Shown: positions 54,175 through 62,358 of the stretch, piece after piece
Position numbering within the stretch: position 1 is the stretch's first letter
Layout of the letters: each line of letters opens with the position of its first letter
DNA from: Halalkalibacillus sediminis
Lineage (GTDB): Bacteria; Bacillota; Bacilli; Bacillales; Alkalibacillaceae
Assembly (NCBI RefSeq): GCF_002844535.1
Contig: NZ_PJNH01000001.1
Span: forward strand, 62,001 to 126,000
Direction: 5' to 3'
Length of the DNA: 64,000 bases
Notes under the pieces: model-generated
What the model was told of the DNA's origin: nothing
The model's input: only the letters and a program-made list of their open reading frames with translations
The model's database searches: none
Position numbers and translations under genes: made by a program

Positions 54175-54204
54175 AAAAGCACCTAGACTCGTCTAAGTGC
54201 TTTT
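54175..54204. terminator. Terminator of hemEHY, possibly bidirectional
   Basis: AAAAGCAC-C-TAGAC-TC-GTCTA-A-GTGCTTTT. The symmetrical A and T runs also let it end the minus-strand yhfH gene. Confidence 0.85.
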
Positions 54205-54244
54205 CGCTGTTTAACATTCATTTAATTTTTAGTCTTGTCCGCTG

Positions 54245-54373
54245 TTATATGACAGGTGAACATTTTTCGCAGCGGTTAGTGTAGCAGTCTGCCTGCTCCT
54301 CCATAGGTTTTTTACAGGATGTACACAGTTTTTTCGGTAAATTTCTGAAGAATTGCATTGGTGAAGTAATCAT
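54245..54373 (-). CDS. yhfH: YhfH-family small zinc-ribbon-like protein
   Basis: A 42-residue protein, too short for standard ORF cut-offs: MITSPMQFFRNLPKKLCTSC start, then KKPMEEQADCY, TNRCEKCSPVI. CTSC (17-20) and CEKC (35-38), plus Cys30, could hold one zinc ion. The FFRNLPKK start and CxxC pairs fit YhfH, which lies next to yhfI in B. subtilis too. RBS AAAGGAGG, 5 bases from the ATG by direct count, strongly supports translation. Function unknown. Confidence 0.85.
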   Translation of the reverse strand: MITSPMQFFRNLPKKLCTSCKKPMEEQADCYTNRCEKCSPVI

Positions 54374-54409
54374 CAATATCCTCCTTTAAAGGTGTTTGTT
54401 AATACTATA

Positions 54410-54423
54410 CTGTATTAGTACAG
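54410..54423. promoter_or_regulatory. Palindrome in the yhfH-yhfI divergent region
   Basis: CTGTA-TTAG-TACAG is a 5-bp inverted repeat within the 103 bases between the two divergent genes. A possible -10 TATTATAAC lies nearby at 54443-54452 for yhfI. The regulatory role is a guess. Confidence 0.3.
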
Positions 54424-54476
54424 AAATGTGAACAGTTTTTCTGTATTATAACAAAAAATAGGAAGGAAGTACTATT

Positions 54477-55208
54477 TTGAAAATTACGACAATTGGTTTT
54501 TGGGGTGCATACCCGGGGCAAGATAGTGCAACTTCTTGCTATTTAATCGAACAGGATAATTTTCGGCTAGTCATCGACTTGGGAAGTGGGGCTTTATCTA
54601 AGCTTCAGAAATATACAGATATACCTTCAATTAATGCTGTAGTCATTTCTCATTTTCATAATGACCATATAGCGGATGTAGGTGCTTTTCAGTATGCTTG
54701 TTTCGTCCAACAGCAACTTGGAAACCTGTCTCGATCTGTACCAATTTATGCGGGAAAAGATGAAGCGGAGAATTTTGCAAGCTTGAATCATGAAGCAACT
54801 GAAGCAGTCCCTATTCCTAAAAATCAGGCTTTTACAGTCGGGCCATTCAAAATTGAAACGACGATGACGGAACACCCAAGACCATGTTATGCTTTGAAGA
54901 TTTCCAATCAAGATCGGACAATCGTTTATACTGCCGATACTGCTTATTTTGACGAGCTTGTTGACTTTTCTCGAGAAGCCAATTTGTTAATTGCAGAGTG
55001 TAGTTTTTATAAAGGAATGGATGGATCCGGCCCAGGTCACATGACAAGTGAAGAATGTGGAACTTTAGCAAGTTCGGCGAATGTTGGGTCCATGTGGCTC
55101 ACTCATTTACCTCATTTCGGAGATCATCAACAACTACTACAGGAAGCCAAAGAAGTATATACTGGCCTAGTGAAGCTTACCTCAGAAGGGCAGACATGGG
55201 AAAGTTAA
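54477..55208 (+). CDS. yhfI: YhfI, metallo-beta-lactamase fold hydrolase
   Basis: A 243-residue MBL-fold protein of the RNase Z/YhfI type: TTIGFWGAYPGQDSATSCYL start, zinc motif SHFHNDHIAD (HxHxDH, about residues 59-68), later ligands TEHPRPCYAL, YTADTAY, CSFYKG and THLPHFG. The four HxHxDH-type ligand positions are intact, so it should be an active hydrolase; the substrate is not known. TTG start after GGAAGGAAG. Position next to yhfH and lplJ matches B. subtilis. Confidence 0.88.
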   Translation: MKITTIGFWGAYPGQDSATSCYLIEQDNFRLVIDLGSGALSKLQKYTDIPSINAVVISHFHNDHIADVGAFQYACFVQQQLGNLSRSVPIYAGKDEAENFASLNHEATEAVPIPKNQAFTVGPFKIETTMTEHPRPCYALKISNQDRTIVYTADTAYFDELVDFSREANLLIAECSFYKGMDGSGPGHMTSEECGTLASSANVGSMWLTHLPHFGDHQQLLQEAKEVYTGLVKLTSEGQTWES

Positions 55209-55298
55209 CAATTGCTATCACTCGAGTTGTTTTTTATACTTTAAGAGGGTAGCAAGCGATTAAACAGTATAACTAATTATCAATAGGAGGAATAATCT

Positions 55299-56306
55299 AT
55301 GCTCTATTTTATCGATAATGAAGGTATTACAGATCCATTCGTCAACTTAGCGATTGAAGAGTATGCGCTTAAGCATTTGAATATTGACGATGACCAGCAA
55401 TATCTTTTGTTTTACGTGAACGGTCCATCAATCATCATTGGGAAAAACCAGAACACCATTGAGGAGATCAATACGGATTATGTAGAAAAGAACAACATTA
55501 AAGTCGTTCGCCGTCTCTCAGGTGGTGGGGCTGTTTATCATGATTTAGGTAACCTGAACTTCAGTTTCTTAGCAAAAGATGAAGGAAACAGTTTCAGTAA
55601 CTTCGCTAAATTCACAAAACCCGTGACGGATGCATTGCAACGTCTTGGAGTTAACGCTGAGCTTTCTGGAAGAAACGATATCACAGCAGATGGGCGTAAA
55701 ATTTCTGGGAATGCGCAATTCACGACTAAAGGACGTATGTTCAGTCATGGTACTCTAATGTTCGATTCAGAGGTAGAGAACGTCGTTTCTTCATTAAAAG
55801 TCAAATCTGAAAAAATTCGTTCTAAAGGAATCAAGTCGATTCGGAGTCGTGTGGCTAATATCTCCGAATTTTTAGAAGAGCCAATGCCAATGGACGAGTT
55901 CAAAAAAATATTATTGAAATACATTTTCGATGTGACTGATGTCAAAGATGTACCACAATATAAATTGACCGAGGAAGATTGGAATAAAATTAATGAGATT
56001 TCAAAAGAACGTTATCAAAGATGGGATTGGAATTACGGACGTTCGCCATCGTTTAACATCCAACATACGAAGCGTATTGAAGGTGTGGGGTCATACGACT
56101 TCCGTCTGGATGTGAAAAAAGGTGTCATCGAAAATTGTACGATTTACGGTGATTTCTTCGGAATTGGTGAAGTAGATACTGTTGAAAATCAGCTGAAAGG
56201 GGTCAAATATGATCCTAAAGCCATTCGAGAAGCAGTTTCAGACCTTGATTTACAGCATTACCTCGGCAAGATTGAAGAAGATGATTTCATATCGCTAGTT
56301 TACTAG
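55299..56306 (+). CDS. lplJ: Lipoate-protein ligase LplJ
   Basis: A 335-residue ligase: LAIEEYALKH, VNGPSIIIGKNQNT, RRLSGGGAVYHDLGNLNFSF (about residues 70-89, the adenylate/lipoyl-binding loop), KISGNAQFTTKGRMFSHGTLM with the catalytic Lys region, and a C-terminal accessory domain (about 250-335) found in the bacterial LplA type. It activates lipoate with ATP and attaches it to E2/GcvH proteins. Length fits B. subtilis LplJ (about 331). RBS AGGAGGA. Confidence 0.95.
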   Translation: MLYFIDNEGITDPFVNLAIEEYALKHLNIDDDQQYLLFYVNGPSIIIGKNQNTIEEINTDYVEKNNIKVVRRLSGGGAVYHDLGNLNFSFLAKDEGNSFSNFAKFTKPVTDALQRLGVNAELSGRNDITADGRKISGNAQFTTKGRMFSHGTLMFDSEVENVVSSLKVKSEKIRSKGIKSIRSRVANISEFLEEPMPMDEFKKILLKYIFDVTDVKDVPQYKLTEEDWNKINEISKERYQRWDWNYGRSPSFNIQHTKRIEGVGSYDFRLDVKKGVIENCTIYGDFFGIGEVDTVENQLKGVKYDPKAIREAVSDLDLQHYLGKIEEDDFISLVY

Positions 56307-56314
56307 TATGTTGT

Positions 56315-56349
56315 CTCCTGTTGCTTTATAAAGCGACAGGAGTTTTTTT
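56315..56349 (+). terminator. Rho-independent terminator of lplJ
   Basis: CTCCTGT-TG-CTTT-ATA-AAG-CG-ACAGGAG followed by seven T. Confidence 0.92.
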
Positions 56350-56473
56350 GCAGAGTTCGACATTTTTAATTAAGCCATCTAACAAACTTTTAAACTCGGA
56401 CAAATGTATCTCATGATTTGAGTTACTTGCTCATGAGAGTCTAATAAATTATAATGAATTCAGAATATTTTAA

Positions 56474-56491
56474 TGAATGATGATTCATTCA
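56474..56491. promoter_or_regulatory. FadR operator upstream of lcfB
   Basis: TGAATGATGATTCATTCA: 7-bp perfect arms. It differs from the B. subtilis FadR consensus as I know it (TGAATGANTANTCATTCA) at one central base. It lies 23 bases before the lcfB start, where a bound repressor would block transcription until long-chain acyl-CoA relieves it. Confidence 0.8.
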
Positions 56492-56513
56492 CATTCAACA
56501 AGGAGGCGTACAT

Positions 56514-58052
56514 ATGAATTTAAGTGATCAATTATCACTAACAGCAAAAGACAATTTGTCGAAGCCTGCCTATATTTTCAATGGTGAAGAGACAAACTAT
56601 CAAACGCTAGAAGGCTCAGTTACTAAGTTTGCTTCAAGTTTAAAAGCTTTGGGTTACAAAAAAGGGGACCATATTGGTTTAGTTGTAGGAAATACACCTC
56701 ATTTTGTGATTGGTTTATACGGGGCGCTGCGTCTAGGACTTACAGTTATTCCAATCAATCCGATTTATACTGCAGATGAAATCTCCTATATCGTTAACAA
56801 CGGGGATGTTAAAGGAATCATTACGCTTGATGTTTTATTCGAAAAGTTCGAGAAAATGAGCGAATCTATTCCAGATGTTAAAAATTACATTGTAGGTGAA
56901 ACTAAGCCTGATTCAAGCTTTGAATCTTCGCCTTTAAAAGAAAAAACTTACTCGTTCACTGAATTAGTACAAAAAGGTAGTCTTGAATTAGAACGACCTG
57001 TTTTAAACGATGATGATACCGCTGTCATTTTGTATACTTCAGGTACAACGGGTAAGCCGAAAGGTGCCATGTTGACTCATAAGAATATCTTCTCAAATGC
57101 GAAGGATACTGCAGAGTATTTAAATATCAATGCGAATGATCGAGTGATTGCTGCATTACCGATGTTCCATGTTTTCTGTCTAACGGTAGCTTTGAATGCT
57201 CCATTAGTGAATGGTGCGACTGTGTTAATTGTTCCTCAATTTTCACCAGAAGCTGTATTCAAGATTACTAGAGAGCACCAAGCAACAGTATTTGCTGGAG
57301 TTCCAACAATGTATAATTACTTGTTACAGTATCCAAATGAAGATGAAAAAGATTTCTCTAATATCCGTCTATGTATCTCAGGTGGTGCATCAATGCCAGT
57401 TGCGTTACTTGAAAAATTTGAACAACATTTTGATGTGCAAATATCTGAGGGATATGGTTTGTCAGAAGCTTCTCCAGTTACATGTTTCAACCCGCTTGAT
57501 CGACCAAGACAAGCAGGATCCATCGGAAAGAGCATCATCAATGTGGAAAACAAAGTCGTCGATGAAAACGGAAACGAGTTACCACCAGGACAGGTTGGTG
57601 AACTGATCGTACGTGGACCGAACGTCATGAAAGGCTATTATAAAATGCCTGAGGAAACTCAAGCGTCGATCAAAGATGGATGGTTATACACGGGCGATAT
57701 GGCTCAAACAGATGAAGAAGGGTACTTTTACATTGTCGACCGTAAGAAGGATTTAATTTTGGTCGGAGGTTATAATGTATACCCAAGAGAAGTTGAAGAG
57801 GTCTTATATAGTCACGAACAAATCAGTGAAGTGGCTGTTATTGGTGAGCCTGATGAAGACTTAGGAGAGGCAGTCGTAGCATTTGTTGTCTGTAATGATG
57901 AAAATGTTACAGAAGATGATTTGAATGAATTATGTAAGACAAAGCTTGCTAAATATAAAATTCCTAAGAAAATTGAATTCCTAGAAGAACTACCTAAAAA
58001 TACAACAGGAAAAATTCTGCGCAGAAGCCTACGCGATCAATTATCTTCATAG
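56514..58052 (+). CDS. lcfB: Long-chain fatty-acid-CoA ligase LcfB
   Basis: A 512-residue adenylate-forming enzyme: P-loop YTSGTTGKPKGAM (about residues 173-185), GYGLSEASPVTCFN, YTGDMAQTDEEGYFYIVDRKKD hinge region in two parts (about 388-410), and the C-terminal catalytic Lys in PKNTTGKILRR. It converts fatty acids to acyl-CoA and so feeds beta-oxidation. A near-consensus FadR box sits in its promoter region. RBS AAGGAGG. The position next to lplJ is as in B. subtilis, apart from missing yhfK. Confidence 0.95.
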   Translation: MNLSDQLSLTAKDNLSKPAYIFNGEETNYQTLEGSVTKFASSLKALGYKKGDHIGLVVGNTPHFVIGLYGALRLGLTVIPINPIYTADEISYIVNNGDVKGIITLDVLFEKFEKMSESIPDVKNYIVGETKPDSSFESSPLKEKTYSFTELVQKGSLELERPVLNDDDTAVILYTSGTTGKPKGAMLTHKNIFSNAKDTAEYLNINANDRVIAALPMFHVFCLTVALNAPLVNGATVLIVPQFSPEAVFKITREHQATVFAGVPTMYNYLLQYPNEDEKDFSNIRLCISGGASMPVALLEKFEQHFDVQISEGYGLSEASPVTCFNPLDRPRQAGSIGKSIINVENKVVDENGNELPPGQVGELIVRGPNVMKGYYKMPEETQASIKDGWLYTGDMAQTDEEGYFYIVDRKKDLILVGGYNVYPREVEEVLYSHEQISEVAVIGEPDEDLGEAVVAFVVCNDENVTEDDLNELCKTKLAKYKIPKKIEFLEELPKNTTGKILRRSLRDQLSS

Positions 58053-58074
58053 CAGGTGAGTAAGCGTTTACAAG

Positions 58075-58107
58075 AATCCTCCAGCAAACTATGCTGGAGG
58101 ATTTTTT
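58075..58107 (+). terminator. Rho-independent terminator of lcfB
   Basis: AATCCTCCAGC-AAACTAT-GCTGGAGGATTTTTT. Confidence 0.93.
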
Positions 58108-58212
58108 ATATTTTTGGGGTTGATTTTTCTGATATAGACGAATATACTCGGTGTTAACATTTATTTTCGCTTTAATGCATAAAAGCATACAAGCACAAAA
58201 GGGGTCGAAACT

Positions 58213-59226
58213 ATGAAAAAATTATGGATGATAAGTCTTTTAGGATTAATGGTATTTCTAGCAGCGTGTGGAAGTGACGCAGAGGGCGCTTCCTCTGAAA
58301 GTTCAGGTGGCGAGTCTGAAGAGGTTGATTACACGATTGGTATTTCTCAAATCGTCGAGCACCCTTCTTTGGATCGTGCTACCGAAGGATTCAAACAAGC
58401 ATTTGAAGATGCAGGGCTGAATGTTGAATTCGATGAATCCACAGCTCAAGGTGATAATAACAACAATCAATTGATAGCCGAAAAGTTAGTCGGTGATGAA
58501 GTTGATTTGATTTTTGCCAACTCTACGCCTAGTGCACAGGCTGCCCTGAACGAAACAACTGAAATTCCTATTGTTTTCACATCGGTGACGGATCCTGTGG
58601 GCGCAGGTTTAGTCGAATCAATGGACGCTCCTGGCGGGAACGTTACTGGAACGGCGGATATGCATCCAGATTCAGTTCCAAATACGATAGCTTTGATCAA
58701 GGAAATGGGCTTTGAATCAATCGGTCTTTTGTATAATGCATCTGAACAAAATTCCGTATCTCAAGTTGAAACGATTAATGAATTAGCTCAACAAGAAGGA
58801 TTGAGCACTGTTGAAAGAAATGTTTCTTCATCGTCTGAGGTTCAACAAGCGAGCGAAGCTTTAGTAGGTGAGGCGGATACCTTCCTAGTAATCACAGACA
58901 ACACAGTGGTCAGTGCGCTTGAATCTGTTTTGCAGGTTGGTCAGAACGAAGAAGTTCCAGTATTCGTTAGTGAACTGGATTCAGTGAAACGTGGTGGCTT
59001 CGCTGGTTATGGTTTCGATTACTTTGATATTGGTTTCGAAGCAGGTCAAAAAGCTGTCAAGATTTTAGAAGATGGAACTTCTCCTGGAGAGATTCCAGCA
59101 GAATACCCACAAAATTTGAAGTTACAGATCAACGAAGATGCAGCTGAGAAAATGGGTGTAGAGTTGAAAGAAGAGTGGACAGAAGACGCAGAAATGGTTT
59201 CAACAGAAGCGTCTGATGAAGAATAA
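58213..59226 (+). CDS. ABC transporter substrate-binding lipoprotein (TrpX-like, PF04392 type)
   Basis: A 337-residue lipoprotein: lipobox LAAC (Cys about residue 20), Ser/Glu linker, then a two-lobe domain with YTIGISQIVEHPSLDRATEGF, FANSTPSAQAAL, IPIVFTSVTDPVGAGLV, GGNVTGTAD and the second lobe GLLYNASEQNS. This is the ABC_sub_bind family, which includes streptococcal TrpX (tryptophan uptake). The substrate here is unknown: no T-box leader is visible upstream. First gene of a three-gene importer operon. RBS AAAGGGG. Confidence 0.88.
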   Translation: MKKLWMISLLGLMVFLAACGSDAEGASSESSGGESEEVDYTIGISQIVEHPSLDRATEGFKQAFEDAGLNVEFDESTAQGDNNNNQLIAEKLVGDEVDLIFANSTPSAQAALNETTEIPIVFTSVTDPVGAGLVESMDAPGGNVTGTADMHPDSVPNTIALIKEMGFESIGLLYNASEQNSVSQVETINELAQQEGLSTVERNVSSSSEVQQASEALVGEADTFLVITDNTVVSALESVLQVGQNEEVPVFVSELDSVKRGGFAGYGFDYFDIGFEAGQKAVKILEDGTSPGEIPAEYPQNLKLQINEDAAEKMGVELKEEWTEDAEMVSTEASDEE

Positions 59227-59241
59227 AGGAGTCGGTACGAA

Positions 59242-60267
59242 ATGGTTAGTTCATTATATGGAGCATTAGAATCAGGTTTGATTTACGCAATTATGGCATT
59301 GGGTGTGTATCTATCCTTTCGTATATTAGACTTTCCTGATTTGACCGTTGATGGAAGTTTTGTCACTGGAGGAGCTGTAGCCTCCGTGATGATTGTCGGA
59401 GGAGTGGACCCTTTTACTGCAACTATGACCGGGGCAGCTGTGGGCTTCGTTGCGGGGTGTTTCACGGGCCTTCTCCATACAAAAGGAAAAATCAATCCCC
59501 TCCTGGCTGGGATTTTGATGATGATTGCTCTTTATTCCATCAACTTAAGGATTATGGGCCAACCCAACATTCCATTATTAAATGAAACGACTCTGTTTAC
59601 AGTCATAGGTTCATGGTGGGGAGGGCTTTCTTTAGATGCAATATTAGTAGCTCCTTTCGAATTGGTAGGACTGACAGACTACGCGCCACGTACTTTCTTA
59701 GTAATTGTTACGATGGTTTTGATCGTTTTGATCGTCAAAAAAGTAATGGACTTTTTCTTGCGGACCGAAGCTGGCTTAACTTTGCGTGCTACAGGCGACA
59801 ATCAGACAATGGTCAAAAGCTTCTCTGCTAATACAAACATCTACATCATATTAGGGATTGGGTTATCAAACGCCCTGGTAGCTTTAAGTGGCGCATTAAT
59901 TACTCAACATAACGGATTTGCGGATGTGAATTTAGGTGTAGGAATGATCATTATTGGTTTAGCCTCTGTTATTATCGGTGAAGTTCTTTTTGGAAAAGAC
60001 AAGGTCGTTCGAATGACATTAGCGGTCATTCTAGGCGCGATTACCTATCGTGTGATTTATTCCTTAGCGCTACGGATTGACTTTCTAGAACCGAGTGATA
60101 TGAAGTTGATCACGGCCATTATCGTAATCACAGCGTTGGTTTTACCGAATTGGTTCCACCAAAATAATGCAAAGAAACAATTCAAAAAATCAAAAGAAGC
60201 TTCTCAAAAGCGCGGGAATGTAAAGAAAGGAGGAGTTTCTATTGCTTCAACTGAATCAAGTTCATAA
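59242..60267 (+). CDS. ABC transporter permease (TrpY-like, BPD_transp_2)
   Basis: A 341-residue membrane protein with about eight to nine helices: LESGLIYAIMALGVYLSFRIL, LDFPDLTVDGSFVTGGAVAS, INPLLAGILMMIALYSINL and IIGLASVIIGEVLFG fit the BPD_transp_2 permeases paired with PF04392 binding proteins. The C-terminus is a basic soluble tail (about 305-341). The last 26 bases overlap the ATPase gene in another frame. RBS AAAGGAG. Confidence 0.88.
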   Translation: MVSSLYGALESGLIYAIMALGVYLSFRILDFPDLTVDGSFVTGGAVASVMIVGGVDPFTATMTGAAVGFVAGCFTGLLHTKGKINPLLAGILMMIALYSINLRIMGQPNIPLLNETTLFTVIGSWWGGLSLDAILVAPFELVGLTDYAPRTFLVIVTMVLIVLIVKKVMDFFLRTEAGLTLRATGDNQTMVKSFSANTNIYIILGIGLSNALVALSGALITQHNGFADVNLGVGMIIIGLASVIIGEVLFGKDKVVRMTLAVILGAITYRVIYSLALRIDFLEPSDMKLITAIIVITALVLPNWFHQNNAKKQFKKSKEASQKRGNVKKGGVSIASTESSS

Positions 60268-61036
60268 AACGTTTTATCCAAACACTCCAGATGAACGGCA
60301 AGCACTGGTCGATATTACCCAAGTTTTGAATGAAGGAGACTTTGTTTCGATTATCGGAAGTAACGGTGCTGGTAAGTCGACATTGTTGAATACACTCGCA
60401 GGTTCTATTATTCCTGATGAAGGTGATGTGTGGATTGATGAACGGAACGTAACCACATTGACTGAAGAAAAACGGGCGAAATACCTTGGAAGAGTATTTC
60501 AGAACCCTATGGCAGGGACTGCACCTCACATGACAATCGAAGAAAATATGATGATTGCATTTGGTCGGACGAAACGTCGAAGTATTTTCAGTGGGGTGAC
60601 GAAGCAAGTGCGTGAACGATTTCAAGACCATTTATCGACATTAGAGATCGGTTTAGAGAATCGTTTGACCTCGAAAGTGGGATTACTTTCAGGTGGGGAG
60701 CGCCAGGCACTTTCCCTGTTGATGGCAACCTTTACTGAGCCTCGAATTTTATTGTTGGATGAACACACTGCAGCTCTCGATCCTTCAAAAGAAGAATTGA
60801 TTTTGAAACTGACGCGAGAATTAGTTGAAAAACATTCTTTGACTACTGTTATGGTTACCCACCAAATGGAGCAAGCGATCGACTTCGGAAATCGATTATG
60901 GATGATGGATGAAGGGCAGATCATCTTTGAAGCGAACGATGAAGAAAAAGACAATTTAAGTGTTTCTGATTTGTTAAAAGCATTTCAAGATATTCGAGGC
61001 AAGAAAATGGCAAATGATCGGGCGTTGTTGAATTGA
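60242..61036 (+). CDS. ABC transporter ATP-binding protein (TrpZ-like)
   Basis: A 264-residue ATPase: Walker A GSNGAGKST (about residues 38-46), Q-loop VFQNPMAGTAPHM, signature LLSGGERQALSLLMA, Walker B ILLLDEHTAALDP, switch VTHQMEQA. The Walker B continues DEHTAAL, typical of the partners of PF04392 systems. TTG start at 60242, 8 bases after AAAGGAGG; the long overlap with the permease gene implies coupled translation. Completes the importer. Confidence 0.9.
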   Translation: MLQLNQVHKTFYPNTPDERQALVDITQVLNEGDFVSIIGSNGAGKSTLLNTLAGSIIPDEGDVWIDERNVTTLTEEKRAKYLGRVFQNPMAGTAPHMTIEENMMIAFGRTKRRSIFSGVTKQVRERFQDHLSTLEIGLENRLTSKVGLLSGGERQALSLLMATFTEPRILLLDEHTAALDPSKEELILKLTRELVEKHSLTTVMVTHQMEQAIDFGNRLWMMDEGQIIFEANDEEKDNLSVSDLLKAFQDIRGKKMANDRALLN

Positions 61037-61089
61037 TTGTTTGCTGACGTCACATATGATCTTGGTTTCACTACAGGTCAATAAATTAT

Positions 61090-61122
61090 GAAAACCACCA
61101 ATAGTTGGTGGTTTTCATTTTT
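61090..61122 (+). terminator. Rho-independent terminator
   Basis: GAAAACCACCA-ATAG-TTGGTGGTTTTC followed by ATTTTT. Confidence 0.92.
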
Positions 61123-61359
61123 ATCCAGTTGGTAAAATCTCCGTATCAATTCCCCTATTTGAAAAAATTCTACAAAAAAACAAAATAAATGGTAATTTCA
61201 ATTATTCGCTCGATTTTTGTTAAATTCATTCAAAATCAGTCACATTTCATCGATTTTTAGGGTCAATAACGTCTTTTCGACAATTTTACAAATGATTTGA
61301 ATTTTCATATACTTTTTTCAAGTTGTCGTCGACCAATTTCATTGTAGGAGTGATTTGTA
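61123..61359. other. AT-rich intergenic region before comK
   Basis: With the preceding terminator this makes 323 bases without a gene. It is rich in short A- and T-tracts (for example GAAAAAATTC and ACAAAAAAACAAAA near 61160, CATATACTTTTTTC near 61307), as expected for ComK-type binding sites, but no exact AAAA-N5-TTTT pair with helical spacing was found. The comK ribosome binding site TAGGAG is at 61345-61350. No small ORF with a good ribosome binding site was seen. Confidence 0.5.
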
Positions 61360-61860
61360 TTGGATATATTAAAGGACCCAAAGATCACAGCACTAACCAT
61401 GGCTGTAACACCTCATGTAGTTTCAGGTGATGTATATGGATCATATGTTTTGGAGAAAAATGGTGAGTATCTATGCGAAATCCCTCCTAAGCAATTGATG
61501 GATAAAGGGTGTCGGTATTTTGGCTCCAGTTTGAAAGGAAGGTTGGATGGAACACGTGAAGTTTTTGGTATCACTCGAAAAGCTCCAATTTCTCTTGATC
61601 CGATGAGCGGAATCTTTTTCCTCCCTACGACCTCTCCGCATTCTTCTGACTGTATCTGGATTGCCCACGGTCATGTTCACTCTTTAGAAAAACTAGAATC
61701 CAAACAGACACGCATTCATTTTGAAGGAGGAAAAGAACTAACAGTAGATTCTTCATTCACTTCTTTAACCAATCAGATTCAGCGTACAGCACAGTTCCGT
61801 CATTTAATGCTAGACCGCATCACAAAGCATCAGAGAGAGGTGGAGTTGGCTTCTTCATAG
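61360..61860 (+). CDS. comK: Competence transcription factor ComK, short form
   Basis: A 166-residue ComK: the core CRYFGSSLKGRLDGTREVFG (about residues 51-70), KAPISLDPMSGIFFLPT, CIWIAHGHVH and IQRTAQFRHLMLDRI follow B. subtilis ComK block by block. B. subtilis ComK (192 residues) goes on with a C-terminal part containing FMLYP that MecA/ClpC recognise; here the protein stops right after the DRITKHQREVELASS region. ComK activates DNA-uptake genes. TTG start after TAGGAG. The end overlaps yhjD on the other strand by 41 bases. Neighbourhood near yhjD-yhjE-addB agrees with B. subtilis. Confidence 0.9.
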   Translation: MDILKDPKITALTMAVTPHVVSGDVYGSYVLEKNGEYLCEIPPKQLMDKGCRYFGSSLKGRLDGTREVFGITRKAPISLDPMSGIFFLPTTSPHSSDCIWIAHGHVHSLEKLESKQTRIHFEGGKELTVDSSFTSLTNQIQRTAQFRHLMLDRITKHQREVELASS

Positions 61861-62209
61861 CTGAAAACATGAGCTCATATAAAATGTGCTCGACCTTCTT
61901 TCTGACGGCTGGATTAAAATACCGTCTTTCTTCCTCATATCCATTCGCGATAAATAAATAAGTTGAAAAAGTGTCGTTCTTTTGGACAAAAACAACATCA
62001 ATTTTATCATGTGCCATCTTTTTTCGAAGCTCACGTCGTTCATTTTTTGCGACATGATCCATTTTTCTCAAAAGTTCCAGATAAGGTTCTTTTATTTTGA
62101 ATGGGCCGGACTCGATTTGACGAATATCTTTACCAAGAACGACGATAGCCATGGAAAGAAACAAGAATCGTGATGCCACTTGAATTTCCTCTTCTTTTAG
62201 GTTTCTCAT
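61820..62209 (-). CDS. yhjD: YhjD-like protein
   Basis: A 129-residue, mostly helical soluble protein without cysteines: EEIQVASRFLFLSMAIVVL at the start, ESGPFKIKEPYLELLRKM, KMAHDKIDVVFVQKND and FIANGYEEERRYFNPAVRKKVE. The pattern of FKxKxPY, GYEExxxYFNPxxR fits YhjD of B. subtilis as I remember it, and the gene order with yhjE and addB supports this. Function unknown. Its 3' end runs 41 bases into comK, so transcripts overlap antiparallel. Confidence 0.65.
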   Translation of the reverse strand: MRNLKEEEIQVASRFLFLSMAIVVLGKDIRQIESGPFKIKEPYLELLRKMDHVAKNERRELRKKMAHDKIDVVFVQKNDTFSTYLFIANGYEEERRYFNPAVRKKVEHILYELMFSAMKKPTPPLSDAL

Positions 62210-62358
62210 TTGTACCCCTCCACTTAATCGAACGTGTGTTCTATTATAGAATGTGCCCCACTCATTTGCAAGTCTTTTCTTTCACACGACAAAAAAGTAT
62301 GCAAAGCAATCTTTTTTTTATAAAATAGAGGTAGAGAAATAAAGATAGGAGTAATTGG

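Noticed and set aside
55206-55236. Terminator after yhfI (AACAA...TTGTTTTTT).
   Set aside because: The stem is only 5 AT-rich pairs around a 15-base loop; too weak to list as a terminator.
58108-58212. T-box leader before the TrpX-like operon.
   Set aside because: Only 105 bases between the lcfB terminator and the gene, without the conserved T-box sequence or an antiterminator/terminator pair.
61123-61359. ComK autoregulatory boxes upstream of comK.
   Set aside because: A/T tracts are frequent, but no pair of AAAA-N5-TTTT with proper spacing was found; a matrix search is needed.
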